Notes: generated by a model from the letters alone, not told the origin. A stretch of DNA of 64,000 nt from Thauera sp. JM12B12 (GCF_039614725.1 NZ_CP154859.1:3410001-3474000), one strand, 5' to 3'. Numbered from the stretch's first letter, positions 50,201-59,709 are shown. Made by a program: numbers and translations.

Positions 50201-50568
50201 GCGACCGCCGCGTGCCGGTCGAGGACTTCCAGAAGGGCCGCGTGCCGGTGTTCCTGATCAGCCTGAAGGCCGGCGGCGTGGGCCTCAACCTGACCGCCGC
50301 CGACACCGTGATCCACTACGACCCATGGTGGAACCCGGCGGCCGAGAACCAGGCCACCGACCGCGCCCACCGCATCGGCCAGGACAAGCCGGTGTTCGTG
50401 TTCAAGCTGGTGTGCGCCGGCAGCATCGAGGAGAAGATCCTCGCCCTGCAGGAGAAGAAGGCGGCGCTCGCCGAGAGCGTGCTGTCGGAAGACGGGAACG
50501 CGCTCGCCAAGTTCGGCGAGTCGGACATCGCCGCGCTGCTCGCGCCACTGCCGGCGCCCGCGCGCTGA
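47266..50568 (+). CDS. SWIM zinc-finger SNF2-family DNA helicase/translocase
   Basis: A 1100-residue Swi2/Snf2-type ATPase. The N-terminal SWIM zinc finger is SCTCPMGYDCKH (CXC...CXH, residues 72-82). A long middle region of unknown role precedes the helicase: Q-motif RPYQLEGLAWL, Walker A DDMGLGKTAQT (about 650), DEAQ box LILDEAQ (about 755), LTGTPLENHLGELWAQ, VFSQFT, and motif VI QATDRAHRIGQ (about 1030). This resembles the bacterial HepA/SNF2 group thought to remodel protein-DNA complexes; the substrate is unknown. ATG 47266 was chosen; a TTG six nucleotides earlier is in frame. Confidence 0.94.
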   Translation: MTPLDRFTQDDLIAQLGMETVAKGLGYLSRVSALAADGSEVSALVKGRQRTPYDVFANVIEEEDRRALVSSCTCPMGYDCKHVAAMMLVWLHQRGRPDRPREQVRAWVEGFRLFARTLGSGATDKSRASKTLHALHYVIEPDAYSSDHRVVCYKVRLDQHGQIRQHERWSNIERALQAPPAFVEDDDHEILRLLWAHRPRGRPLLNEGVMLEGKHSAELMAALLASGRTHYEGLAHPVLGAGEPRAGTPDWVLTADGLRAPVLKLEPAADHVLPLLPPWYVDSATATAGPVTLEVPAELVQRMLWLPPLTQTESELVAETLADVAPALPVPTLRGEPPIELGGVPVPVLRLESRPVLQVRYRSYAAYGTYVLDLALLAFRYGPLTVDASDGRLFHPLPDGRSARLTRDEATERAAAQRLAAAGFTRIPPGAVQASFGPLPTDALGLASETDWSAFMASTVPTLRAEGWEIAFPTDFRHNAIDIDELMLDIEEHEDGWLGLSPGIEVDGKALPLAPLLAGLFAHDPRWLSGRLEDIDDHEALILEDETLGRLRISAGRVKPLVRALVDLFDRPDHDWRLSKLDATRLADLDLPGRGHELVARLASRLRDAAGIAAVAAPKGFRAELRPYQLEGLAWLQHLVRHDLAGILADDMGLGKTAQTLAHLLTEKHAGRLDVPALVILPTSLVFNWQTEAERFAPDLKVLNLHGADRHARFDELDAGGAGGDKIDVALTTYPLLWRDAEQLQAREWSLLILDEAQTVKNAASKGAQVIRQLKARHRLGLTGTPLENHLGELWAQFDFLLPGFLGSHKQFTQTWRTPIEKHGDSDRRDLLAARLRPFILRRRKEDVATELPPKTIIVRSVGLEGGQRDLYETVRAAMDEKVRAEIAGKGFARSQIVILDALLKLRQVCCDPRLLKSPAAARVKERAKLDLLMDMLPELIDEGRRILVFSQFTTMLGLIAAELDKAKIGWVALTGDTRDRRVPVEDFQKGRVPVFLISLKAGGVGLNLTAADTVIHYDPWWNPAAENQATDRAHRIGQDKPVFVFKLVCAGSIEEKILALQEKKAALAESVLSEDGNALAKFGESDIAALLAPLPAPAR

Positions 50569-50598
50569 GCGGGCGCCGCCGCCCGTCCGGACAGCTGT

Positions 50599-50686
50599 CC
50601 GTGGGAGCGGGGCTTGCCCGCGAATGCAGCGCGCAGCTTCGCGGGCAAGCCCGCTCCCCAAGCCCGCTCCCACAAGCCCGCTCCGC
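50599..50686. repeat. REP-type inverted repeat with extra partial copies
   Basis: Left arm CCGTGGGAGCGGGGCTTGCC...(50599-50624), right arm TTCGCGGGCAAGCCCGCTCC from 50638, then two truncated copies of AAGCCCGCTCC(CAC) up to 50685. Same family as the element at 45021, with one extra G in the left arm. It lies between the convergent SNF2 and OmpA-lipoprotein genes. Confidence 0.8.
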
Positions 50687-50702
50687 ATGAAACCATGGGC
50701 GT

Positions 50703-50736
50703 AAAAAAGCCCGGCCGGGCGAACCCGGACCGGGCT
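50703..50736 (-). terminator. Rho-independent terminator of the OmpA-lipoprotein gene
   Basis: On the minus strand a stem starting AAGCCCGG and closing CCGGGCTT, with an inner CCGGG/CCCGG stem, is followed by a run of T (TTTTTT). It lies 17 nt after the gene. Confidence 0.88.
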
Positions 50737-50753
50737 TGTCCTCGCCGTGAGAC

Positions 50754-51422
50754 TCAGCGCTGCGCCGGCTCGGCGATGAAGATCTCCACCCGGCGGTTCA
50801 TCGCGCGCCCCGCCGCGGTCGAGTTGTCCGCCACCGGCTGACGCGAGCCGCGACCGTCGATCGCGATGCGCTGCGCCGACACGCCGCGCTGCACCAGATA
50901 GTCGCGGGTGGCCGCGGCGCGGTTGATCGACAGCGGATCGTTCACCGCGTCCGAACCGGTGCTGTCGGTATGGCCGATGATGGTCACGGTGGTGACCGGG
51001 TGCTGGTTCAGCGTGGACGCCAGGCGATCGAGCACCGGACGCATGTTGGGCTTGATCGCGTAACGGCCGACGTCGAAGGAGACGTCCGCCGGAATGTCGA
51101 CCTTGAGCTGGTTGTCCGCCGTCTGGCTGATGCCGATGCCGGTGCCGGCGGTCGCCTGCTCCATCTCTGCGCGCTGCTTCTGCATGTTCTGCGACCACAG
51201 GTAGCCGCCGCCCGCACCGAGCGCGGCACCGATCGCTGCGCCCGTTGCAGCGCTCTTGCCCTTGTTGCCACCGGCCGTGGCGGCGCCGATCAGGCCGCCC
51301 GCGACCGCGCCGATGGCTGCCCCCATGCCGGTGTCACGCTGCGTCTCGGACATGTTGGCGCAACCTGCCAGACCGCCCATGGCGAGGGACACTGCGGAAA
51401 GGGTGACGATGATCTTCTTCAT
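50754..51422 (-). CDS. Glycine-zipper OmpA-family lipoprotein (YiaD-like)
   Basis: A 222-residue outer-membrane lipoprotein. Signal peptide with lipobox LAGC (Cys21). Residues about 32-75 form a glycine zipper (GMGAAIGAVAGGLIGAATAGG, GAAIGAALGAGGGYLWS). The C-terminal half is an OmpA peptidoglycan-binding domain (VSFDVGRYAIKP, IIGHTDSTGSDAVNDPLSINRAAATRDYL, NRRVEIFI). It probably links outer membrane and cell wall. GGAGG lies 8 nt before the ATG; a strong terminator follows. Confidence 0.92.
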   Translation of the reverse strand: MKKIIVTLSAVSLAMGGLAGCANMSETQRDTGMGAAIGAVAGGLIGAATAGGNKGKSAATGAAIGAALGAGGGYLWSQNMQKQRAEMEQATAGTGIGISQTADNQLKVDIPADVSFDVGRYAIKPNMRPVLDRLASTLNQHPVTTVTIIGHTDSTGSDAVNDPLSINRAAATRDYLVQRGVSAQRIAIDGRGSRQPVADNSTAAGRAMNRRVEIFIAEPAQR

Positions 51423-51534
51423 GTTGTTTGCCTCCGTTGAGTTGCGGGATGGACGATTATGGCCGCGCTGCGCTTTCACTCTAGCCCATTCGTGTGCAAC
51501 AGAAAATGACGGAATCGCCCACGCGGCGCGGTTT

Positions 51535-51918
51535 TCAGGCGCGCAGCGCATTGAAGAGCGCATAGCCCGCCCAGGTCATCAACACCGATCCGAGCACGTG
51601 CGCGGTGACGTGCAAGCCGAGACAGCCAAGCGCACCGCGTTGCAGAAGGTGAAAAGCTTCGGCGGAAAAGGTCGAGAAGGTGGTGAGCCCGCCCAGCAGG
51701 CCGGTGGTGATCAGCAGCTTCACCGCCGCCGGCAGCGCCGGCCAGGCCTGTACCGCCCCGAGCGCGAGCCCCATCAGCAGCCCCCCGAGCAGGTTGGCGA
51801 CCAGCGTGCCGAGCGGAACCAGCGCGAATGCCGGGTTCAGCCACACCCCCAGCCCCCAGCGCAACCAGGCGCCGCAGGCCGCCCCCGCGCCCACCGCCGC
51901 AAATGCCGCGAAACTCAT
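51535..51918 (-). CDS. crcB: Fluoride channel CrcB (Fluc)
   Basis: A 127-residue membrane protein with four TM segments and the Fluc motifs GAWLRWGLG, GTLVANLLGGLLMG and the pore-lining GGLTTFSTFSAE. It exports fluoride as an antiparallel dimer. No fluoride riboswitch is recognisable upstream. The start at 51918 gives the family length. Confidence 0.94.
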   Translation of the reverse strand: MSFAAFAAVGAGAACGAWLRWGLGVWLNPAFALVPLGTLVANLLGGLLMGLALGAVQAWPALPAAVKLLITTGLLGGLTTFSTFSAEAFHLLQRGALGCLGLHVTAHVLGSVLMTWAGYALFNALRA

Positions 51919-52049
51919 CCCCACGCCTCCATGCCCCGTCCTCGGCGCCGTGCGCGGACCGCCCGCGCGCGATGGCGCCATTCTAACCAGTGCGTCCGCC
52001 ACCGCCCGCAGCCGGTGTGCCACGCGCCGAAGGCCGGCGGTCGATGGGC

Positions 52050-52055
52050 TACAAT
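52050..52055 (+). promoter_or_regulatory. glnS -10 element
   Basis: TACAAT about 55 nt upstream of the glnS ATG in the 191-bp gap with divergent crcB. No matching -35 at the usual distance. Confidence 0.4.
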
Positions 52056-52109
52056 CCGGGCATTGCGCATACCGGCCCGAGGCCGCTTCTTTCCAAGCCC
52101 GAATTCCAG

Positions 52110-53849
<1,740 letters not shown>

Positions 53850-53980
53850 TCTGACAGGAGAGCGACGATGGCGACGAAGGGTTCGACCGACGTGATGGCC
53901 ACCTCGCTCGCACATCGGGTCGGGCCCCTCGAGCGGGTCGGGCGGACTGCCTTTACCGCGCCCGGCGCAAGGAATCCGCC

Positions 53981-54074
53981 GGGGCTGCGCGGGGCATTCC
54001 TTCTGCAGGCTGCGGAACTCGCCCTTCGGGCTCGGACAGTCCTCGCCTGCGCCAGGAACACCCCACGCATCCCC
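53981..54074 (-). repeat. Hairpin repeat, copy A
   Basis: 94 bp with imperfect terminal inverted repeats of about 20 bp (GGGGATGCGTGGGGTGTTCC against GGGGCTGCGCGGGGCATTCC, minus-strand sense) and the core GCGAGGACTGTCCGAGC shared with copies B and C. Inverted relative to B. Confidence 0.75.
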
Positions 54075-54157
54075 GGCTCACGCCATGGGGTTCCATCGGC
54101 ACAGAACAGGATCCTGATGGGATCTTTTCTGCGGGTCGGCCGGCGAAATCGGTTCCT

Positions 54158-54245
54158 GGATGCGTGCGTGGGGTTCCTGGAGAGGCGAGGACTGTCCGAG
54201 CGAAGCGAGTTCCGCAGCCCCGGAAGGAACTCCACGCACGCATCC
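54158..54245 (+). repeat. Hairpin repeat, copy B
   Basis: 88 bp. Terminal inverted repeats GGATGCGTGCGTGGGGTTCC (54158-54177) and GGAACTCCACGCACGCATCC (54226-54245) match in 19 of 20 positions. The core is GGCGAGGACTGTCCGAGCGA. Lies 27 bp before mrr. Confidence 0.8.
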
Positions 54246-54272
54246 CTCGCGCAGGCTTGAGGCACCCCCACG

Positions 54273-55163
54273 ATGACCGTCCCGAAGTACCACGAACTCA
54301 TTCGCCCCCTGCTCGACCTCGTCGCCGACGGACGTCCTCGCAACCTACGAGAAGCGTCACAAGAGCTTGCAGAACGATTGCAGCTCAGCGACGAAGATCT
54401 GTCCGAAACCCTCCCCAGTGGCTATCCGCGCTACCTGAACCGGGTTGGTTGGGCGAAAAGCGATCTCAACAAGACAGGGCTCATCGAAAGCTGCGGTCGT
54501 GGCTTGTTCAGGATCTCGGACAAGGGTCGCAACCAGCTACCTGAGCTCCCACTCCAGCTCGATCGGAAATACTTCGAAGCACGCGGGATGGGGAGCTGGA
54601 AGGCCGCCACTGCACCCAACGCGACGGAGGCGGTCGATGCGAGAGCAGACGAGGCACTGACCCCGGAAGAGCGGATCGAGGAAATGCTGACAGAGATCCA
54701 GGACGCGCTCGAGCAGGAAGTCCTCACCCAGCTTCGGTCGATCAACCCGGCAAGCTTCGAGCGCTTCGTCGTCCGCCTGCTGGCCGCCATGGGGTACGGC
54801 GTCGGCGAAGTGACCGGGCGCTCCGGCGACGGAGGCATCGACGGCGTGATCTACGAGGACCGGCTCAAGCTCGACCGCATCTACCTGCAGGCGAAGCGCT
54901 GGGCGGATGCACCCGTGGGCGGCCCGGACATCAACGGATTCCTCGGCGCACTCGCAAAGCACGGAGCCAACCGCGGCGTCTTCGTCACCACCAGTCGATT
55001 TACGCAAGACGCAAGGCGTGCGGTCGAATTGCCCCACCTTCGGCTGGTCCTGATCGATGGCGAAGAGCTCGCCCGGCTCGCGGTCGAACACAACGTCGGC
55101 GTGTCGGTGAAGCGCAAAATCGAATTGAAGCGCCTCGACACCGACTTCTTCGACGACCTCTAA
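54273..55163 (+). CDS. mrr: Mrr-like type IV restriction endonuclease
   Basis: A 296-residue protein of the Mrr family, which cleaves modified foreign DNA. Residues 1-100 form the Mrr N-terminal winged-helix domain (LIRPLLDLVADGRPRNLREASQELAERL; TGLIESCGRGLFRISDKG). Residues 155-270 are the Mrr catalytic PD-(D/E)XK domain: FERFVVRLLAAMGYGVGEV, SGDGGIDGVI (catalytic Asp) and IYLQAKRW (QxK). All catalytic positions are present. It sits between repeat copy B and an export operon, a typical accessory-gene setting. GAGG precedes the ATG at about 10 nt. Confidence 0.92.
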   Translation: MTVPKYHELIRPLLDLVADGRPRNLREASQELAERLQLSDEDLSETLPSGYPRYLNRVGWAKSDLNKTGLIESCGRGLFRISDKGRNQLPELPLQLDRKYFEARGMGSWKAATAPNATEAVDARADEALTPEERIEEMLTEIQDALEQEVLTQLRSINPASFERFVVRLLAAMGYGVGEVTGRSGDGGIDGVIYEDRLKLDRIYLQAKRWADAPVGGPDINGFLGALAKHGANRGVFVTTSRFTQDARRAVELPHLRLVLIDGEELARLAVEHNVGVSVKRKIELKRLDTDFFDDL

Positions 55164-55176
55164 ACGCCCCCCCTCC

Positions 55177-56313
55177 ATGAAGACCCTGCGCCCCCTTCTC
55201 CTGCTCGCCCTCCTCGCCGCGCTGGTGGGCGCGGGAATCTGGTGGATGACCCGCCCGAAGCCGGTCGAGGTGGTGGTGCACGAGGTGGCCCGCGGCACGG
55301 TCGAGGCCACGTTGACCAACACCCGCGCCGGCGAGGTCGAGGCCTGCCAGCGCGCGAAGATGGCGACCATCGCCGGCGGGCGCATCGAGTGGCTGGGGGT
55401 GGAGGAAGGCGATCGCGTCGAGGCCGGGCAGGTGCTGATGCGGCTTTGGCATGGCGACCTCGACGCACGCGCGGCGGTCGCCCGTGCCCAGCTCGCCACC
55501 GCGCGCCAGCGCGTGCATGAGGTCTGCACGATGGCGGCCAACGCCGAGCGCGAGGCAGCCCGTCAGGCGCAACTGGTCAAACGCGGCTTCGTTTCCGCCA
55601 GCGCCGAAGAGAAGGCGCGCACCGACGCACGCGCGCGCCGTGCCGCCTGCGACACCGTGCAGGCCGACGTCGCCACCGTCGAGGCCCAGCTCGTGGCCAC
55701 CGAAACGGATCGCCAGCGCCTGGTGCTGGTCGCCCCCTTCGCCGGCACCGTGGCCAAGATCAGCGGCGAGCTCGGCGAGTACGCCACCCCTTCGCCGCCC
55801 GGCGTGCCGATGCCGCCGGCGATCGACCTGATCGACGACTCCTGCCTGTACGTGAAGGCGCCGATGGACGAGATCGACGCACCGAAGATCCAGCCCGGGC
55901 TGCCGGTGCGCATCACGCTCGAGGCTGTCCCCGGCAAGGTGTTCGCGGGCACGGTGCGCCGGGTGGCGCCCTACATCACCGCGGTGGAGAAGCAGGCACG
56001 CACGGTGGCGGTAGACGTGGATTTCGTGAATCAGGACGACGCGCGCGGCATGCTGGTGGGCTACAGCACGGACGTGGAGATCGTGCTGGCGACGCGTGCG
56101 GACGTGCTGCGGATTCCGACCGGCGCCTTGCGCGAGGGTGGCAAGGTGCTGGTGGTGGAAGGCGACACGCTGGTCGAGCGGACGCTGCAGACCGGGGTCG
56201 CGAACTGGGAATTCACGGAGGTGGTATCGGGATTGGCGGAGGGGGAACGGGTGGTGACATCGCTGGAGCGGGAGGGGGTGCGGCCTGGGGCGACGGTGGT
56301 CGTCCAACCGTAA
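55177..56313 (+). CDS. MacA-like periplasmic adaptor (HlyD family)
   Basis: A 378-residue membrane-fusion protein anchored by an N-terminal helix (about residues 5-24). It has the barrel-sandwich motif AGEVEACQRAKMATIAGGRIEWLGVEEGDRV, a short helical hairpin with an unusual Cys in each arm (HEVCTMAANAE, RRAACDTVQAD), LVAPFAGTVAKISGELGEY, and a C-terminal barrel. ABC ATPase and two FtsX-like permeases follow, so the set is a MacAB-type exporter. The operon is interrupted by a 254-nt gap carrying repeat copy C. Confidence 0.9.
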   Translation: MKTLRPLLLLALLAALVGAGIWWMTRPKPVEVVVHEVARGTVEATLTNTRAGEVEACQRAKMATIAGGRIEWLGVEEGDRVEAGQVLMRLWHGDLDARAAVARAQLATARQRVHEVCTMAANAEREAARQAQLVKRGFVSASAEEKARTDARARRAACDTVQADVATVEAQLVATETDRQRLVLVAPFAGTVAKISGELGEYATPSPPGVPMPPAIDLIDDSCLYVKAPMDEIDAPKIQPGLPVRITLEAVPGKVFAGTVRRVAPYITAVEKQARTVAVDVDFVNQDDARGMLVGYSTDVEIVLATRADVLRIPTGALREGGKVLVVEGDTLVERTLQTGVANWEFTEVVSGLAEGERVVTSLEREGVRPGATVVVQP

Positions 56314-56347
56314 GGGGACCTGACGGGAACAGGGCGACGATCCGCCA

Positions 56348-56477
56348 GGGACGCGCGGGGTATTCCTGAAGGGGCGAGGACTGTCCGAGCCGAGCGCAGC
56401 GATGGCGCTCATTTGCGTACCCTCCGCAAAGCACCGCGCAGCGGTGCAGCCCCGGAAGGGACACCTCGTGCGCATCC
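56348..56477 (+). repeat. Hairpin repeat, copy C
   Basis: 130 bp. Outer ends GGGACGCGCGGGGTATTCC and GGAAGGGACACC...GCGCATCC are related to copies A and B, and the core GGGGCGAGGACTGTCCGAGC is shared. It has an enlarged centre with its own hairpin (GCACCGC-gca-GCGGTGC, 56431-56447). Lies in the gap between adaptor and ATPase genes of one operon. Confidence 0.7.
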
Positions 56478-56567
56478 GCAGCAGCGAGCCGTAAAGCGAA
56501 GAAGGTTTGAATCCGCCCACGTAACAACAGAAACGCCAAGGCCTTGAGCCCGACCCGGAAACACACC

Positions 56568-57299
56568 ATGGCCCAGATCGAACTCGATCACATCGACCGC
56601 ATCTTCAAGCTCGGCGACAGCGCGGTGCACGCCCTGCGCGACATCACGCTGCGCATCGAGGCCGGCGAGTACGTCTCGGTCATGGGGCCATCGGGTTCCG
56701 GCAAATCCACGCTGCTCAACCTGCTCGGCCTGCTCGACCGCCCCAACGCCGGCGCCTACCGGCTCGAAGGCCGCGACGTCACCACGCTCTCGCCAGACGA
56801 GCAGGCCACCGTGCGCAGCGCCCGCATCGGCTTCGTGTTCCAGAGCTTTCACCTCGTCCCCCGCCTCACCGCGGCCGAGAACATCGGCCTGCCGCTGGTG
56901 CTCGCCGGTCTCCCGGTCGCCGAGCGCGAACCGCGTATCGCGCAGGCGGTGGAGGACTTCGGCCTCGGCGGACGCGCCCACCACCGCCCGGAGGAGCTCT
57001 CCGGCGGCCAGCGCCAGCGCGTCGCGATCGCGCGCGCCACCATCATGCGGCCGGCGGTGCTGCTCGCCGACGAACCCACCGGCAACCTCGACCGCGCCAC
57101 CGGCCACGAGGTCACCGCGCTGCTCGAGGCGCTCAACGCCGCCGGCACCACGCTGATCGTCGTCACCCACGACCCGGCGATGGGCGAGCGCGCGCACCGC
57201 CGCATCCTGATGGAGGACGGCGCGATCCGGCAGGACCTGCAGGCCGCGGCGGCAGCGCCCGAAGCCCCTGGCGCTGTTTCCGCCCCGCCGCCGCGATGA
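56568..57299 (+). CDS. ABC transporter ATP-binding protein (MacB/LolD type)
   Basis: A 243-residue nucleotide-binding subunit: Walker A GPSGSGKSTLL, Q-loop FVFQSFHLVPRLT, signature LSGGQRQRVAIARA, Walker B VLLADEPTGNLD and H-loop VTHDP. DEPTGNLD with this Q-loop marks the MacB/LolD/FtsE group, which drives type VII mechanotransmission exporters. It overlaps the next permease gene by 4 nt. A start eight codons earlier is possible; MAQIELDHIDR is the more typical N-terminus. Confidence 0.95.
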   Translation: MAQIELDHIDRIFKLGDSAVHALRDITLRIEAGEYVSVMGPSGSGKSTLLNLLGLLDRPNAGAYRLEGRDVTTLSPDEQATVRSARIGFVFQSFHLVPRLTAAENIGLPLVLAGLPVAEREPRIAQAVEDFGLGGRAHHRPEELSGGQRQRVAIARATIMRPAVLLADEPTGNLDRATGHEVTALLEALNAAGTTLIVVTHDPAMGERAHRRILMEDGAIRQDLQAAAAAPEAPGAVSAPPPR

Positions 57300-58504
57300 G
57301 CCCCGCCGACACCCTGCGCTTCGCCACCCGCGCCGCCACCGCGTGGCCGCTGCGCACCGCGCTGATGATGCTCGCGATGTCGATCGGCGTCGCCGCGGTG
57401 GTGGTGCTGACCGCGCTCGGCGATGGCGCCCGGCGTTACGTGGTCAACGAATTCTCCGCGCTCGGCGCCAACCTCCTGATCGTGCTGCCCGGACGCACCG
57501 AGACCGGCGGCGTCAATGCCGGCAGCTTCGTCAGCAGCACCCCGCGCGAGCTCACCAACACGGACGCCGCGGCACTGCTGCGACTATCGCTGGTACAGCG
57601 CGTGGCGCCGCTCGCGGTGGGCAACGCCGAGATCGCAGTCGGCGGCCGGCTGCGCGAGGTCATGGTGGTCGGCACCAGCACCGACTTCCTCGAGCTGCGC
57701 GGCCTCGCGCTAGGCCAGGGCAGCTTCCTGCCGCGCGAGGACTTCAACCGCGCTTCGGCGGTGGCGGTGATCGGTGACGCGCTGCGCGCGGAACTGTTCC
57801 CGGGCCAGAACGCGGTCGGCCGCATGATCCGCGTCGGCGACACCCGGTTGCGCGTGATCGGCGTGCTCGCGCCGTCCGGGCGCGGGCTGGGCATGACCAC
57901 CGACGAGCTGGTGCTGGTGCCGGTGGCAACCGCGCAGGCGATGTTCGACACCAGCGGGCTGTTCCGCATCTTCGTCGAGGCCCGCGGGCGCGAAGCACTG
58001 CCGGCCGCGCAACGCCAGATCGAGGAACACCTGCGCGCGCGGCGCGACGGCGAGCTCGACTTCACCGTGATCACCCAGGACGCCCTGCTCGGCACCTTCG
58101 ACCGCATCCTCGGCGCGCTCACCCTGGGCGTGGCGGGCATCGCCGCCATCAGCCTCGCGGTCGCCGGCATCCTGGTGATGAACGTGATGCTGGTCGCGGT
58201 CACCCAGCGTACCGCCGAGATCGGCCTGCTCAAGGCGCTGGGCGCGCGCGCACGCACCATCCGCGCAGCCTTCCTGGCCGAGGCGGCGCTGCTGTCGCTT
58301 GCCGGCGCGCTCTTCGGTTTCGCGCTCGGCCACGCCGGCGCCTGGGGCGTGCGCCTGGCCTTTCCCGATCTGCCGGCATGGCCGCCCGACTGGGCGGTGA
58401 TCGCCGCGCTCGCCACCGCGCTCGGCACCGGGGTGCTGTTCGGCGTGCTGCCCGCACGCCGCGCCGCCCGGCTCGATCCGGTGCAAGCCTTGTCCAGACG
58501 GTAG
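57296..58504 (+). CDS. MacB/FtsX-type ABC permease 1
   Basis: A 402-residue permease with one N-terminal TM helix (about residues 20-42), a periplasmic MacB_PCD domain, and three C-terminal TM helices with the FtsX-like motif MLVAVTQRTAEIGLLKALGARARTI. It ends with VLPARRAARLDPVQAL, a family hallmark. It pairs with permease 2, which follows after 5 nt; two distinct permeases imply a heterodimer rather than the MacB homodimer. Confidence 0.93.
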   Translation: MSPADTLRFATRAATAWPLRTALMMLAMSIGVAAVVVLTALGDGARRYVVNEFSALGANLLIVLPGRTETGGVNAGSFVSSTPRELTNTDAAALLRLSLVQRVAPLAVGNAEIAVGGRLREVMVVGTSTDFLELRGLALGQGSFLPREDFNRASAVAVIGDALRAELFPGQNAVGRMIRVGDTRLRVIGVLAPSGRGLGMTTDELVLVPVATAQAMFDTSGLFRIFVEARGREALPAAQRQIEEHLRARRDGELDFTVITQDALLGTFDRILGALTLGVAGIAAISLAVAGILVMNVMLVAVTQRTAEIGLLKALGARARTIRAAFLAEAALLSLAGALFGFALGHAGAWGVRLAFPDLPAWPPDWAVIAALATALGTGVLFGVLPARRAARLDPVQALSRR

Positions 58505-58509
58505 CGAGC

Positions 58510-59709
58510 ATGCGCTGGCGCGACGCCCTCCACCTCGCCCTGCGCGCGATCACGGCGCACCGGTTGCGCAGCTTCCTGACCCTGCTCGGCATCGGCGTAG
58601 GCATCGCCGCGGTCATCCTGCTCACTTCGATCGGCGAAGGCCTCAACCGCTTCGTGCTCGCCGAGTTCAGCCAGTTCGGCACCAACGTCATCAACATCCA
58701 CCCCGGCCGCCAGGGCGCACGCGGCGGTCCGCCCGGCCTGCCCTCGACCGCGCGCGACCTCACGTTGGACGACGCCGAGGCCCTGGCCCGCCTGCCCCAT
58801 GTCCGCCACGTCAGCGGCTCGGTGAGCGGCAACGCCGAGGTCCGCGCCCAGGGCCGGGTGCGGCGGGCCACCGTGCTAGGCGTCGGCCCGCAGATGCAGG
58901 AGGTGTACTCGATGCGGGTGAGCGTCGGCCAGTTCCTGCCGCCCGACGAGGCCGCCAGCGCACGCGCCTTCGTGGTGCTCGGACCCAAGCTCAAGCGCGA
59001 GCTCTTCGGCAGCGCCAACGCCCTCGGCGAACGCGTCGAGATCGGCGCCGAGCGCTTCCGCGTGGTCGGCATCATGGAGGAGAAGGGTCAGTTCCTCGGC
59101 ATCGACCTCGACGATGCCGCCTACATCCCGGTGGTGCGCGGCCTGGCGCTTTACCAGCGCGACGGTCTGATGGAGATCGCGCTGACCTACGACCCGGAGG
59201 CCTCCGCCGCACGCGTTGCCGCGACGGTCAGGCAGCTGATGATCGCCCGCCACGGCCGCGAGGACTTCTCCCTGCTCACGCAGGAAGACATGCTCGCCAC
59301 GCTGTCCAACATCCTCGACATCCTCACTGCCGCAGTCGGCGCGCTCGGCGGCATCTCGCTGGTGGTGGGCGGCGTGGGCATCGTCACGATCATGAGCATC
59401 GCGGTCACCGAGCGCACGGGCGAGATCGGCCTGCTGGTCGCACTCGGCGCGCGCCGGCGCACCATCCTCGCGCTCTTCCTCGGCGAGGCAGTGGTGCTCG
59501 CCGGCATCGGCGGCCTGCTCGGCCTGCTCGCAGGCGCCGGGCTCGCGCAGCTGGTCGGACTGCTGGTGCCGGCGATGCCGGTGGCCACGCCCTGGCAGTT
59601 CGCCCTCGCCGCCGAGGGGGTGGCCCTGGTGGTCGGCCTGGCCGCTGGCGTGCTGCCGGCGCGACGGGCGGCACGGCTCGATGCGGTGGAGGCGCTGCGG
59701 GCCGAGTGA
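58510..59709 (+). CDS. MacB/FtsX-type ABC permease 2
   Basis: A 399-residue paralog of the preceding permease: RSFLTLLGIGVGIAAVILLTSIGEGLN in the first TM region, a periplasmic domain, VTIMSIAVTERTGEIGLLVALGARRRTI, and the end VLPARRAARLDAVEALRAE. It forms the heterodimeric exporter with permease 1, the ATPase and the adaptor. The substrate cannot be told from sequence. Confidence 0.93.
   Translation: MRWRDALHLALRAITAHRLRSFLTLLGIGVGIAAVILLTSIGEGLNRFVLAEFSQFGTNVINIHPGRQGARGGPPGLPSTARDLTLDDAEALARLPHVRHVSGSVSGNAEVRAQGRVRRATVLGVGPQMQEVYSMRVSVGQFLPPDEAASARAFVVLGPKLKRELFGSANALGERVEIGAERFRVVGIMEEKGQFLGIDLDDAAYIPVVRGLALYQRDGLMEIALTYDPEASAARVAATVRQLMIARHGREDFSLLTQEDMLATLSNILDILTAAVGALGGISLVVGGVGIVTIMSIAVTERTGEIGLLVALGARRRTILALFLGEAVVLAGIGGLLGLLAGAGLAQLVGLLVPAMPVATPWQFALAAEGVALVVGLAAGVLPARRAARLDAVEALRAE

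Larger units (their letters stand above)
53850..54272. other. 423-bp gap with repeat copies and a possible gene remnant
   Basis: Between glnS and mrr. It contains two copies of a hairpin repeat (53981-54074 and 54158-54245). ACAGGAGAGCGACG before an ATG at 53870 is a good translation start, but the reading frame behind it runs straight into the repeats and codes for no recognisable protein. It may be the 5' end of a gene truncated when the repeats and mrr arrived. Confidence 0.5.

Noticed and set aside
48177..50690. Second plus-strand frame (837 residues) inside the SNF2 gene
   Set aside because: Arg/Pro/Ala-rich frame-shifted copy of the helicase codons without motifs.
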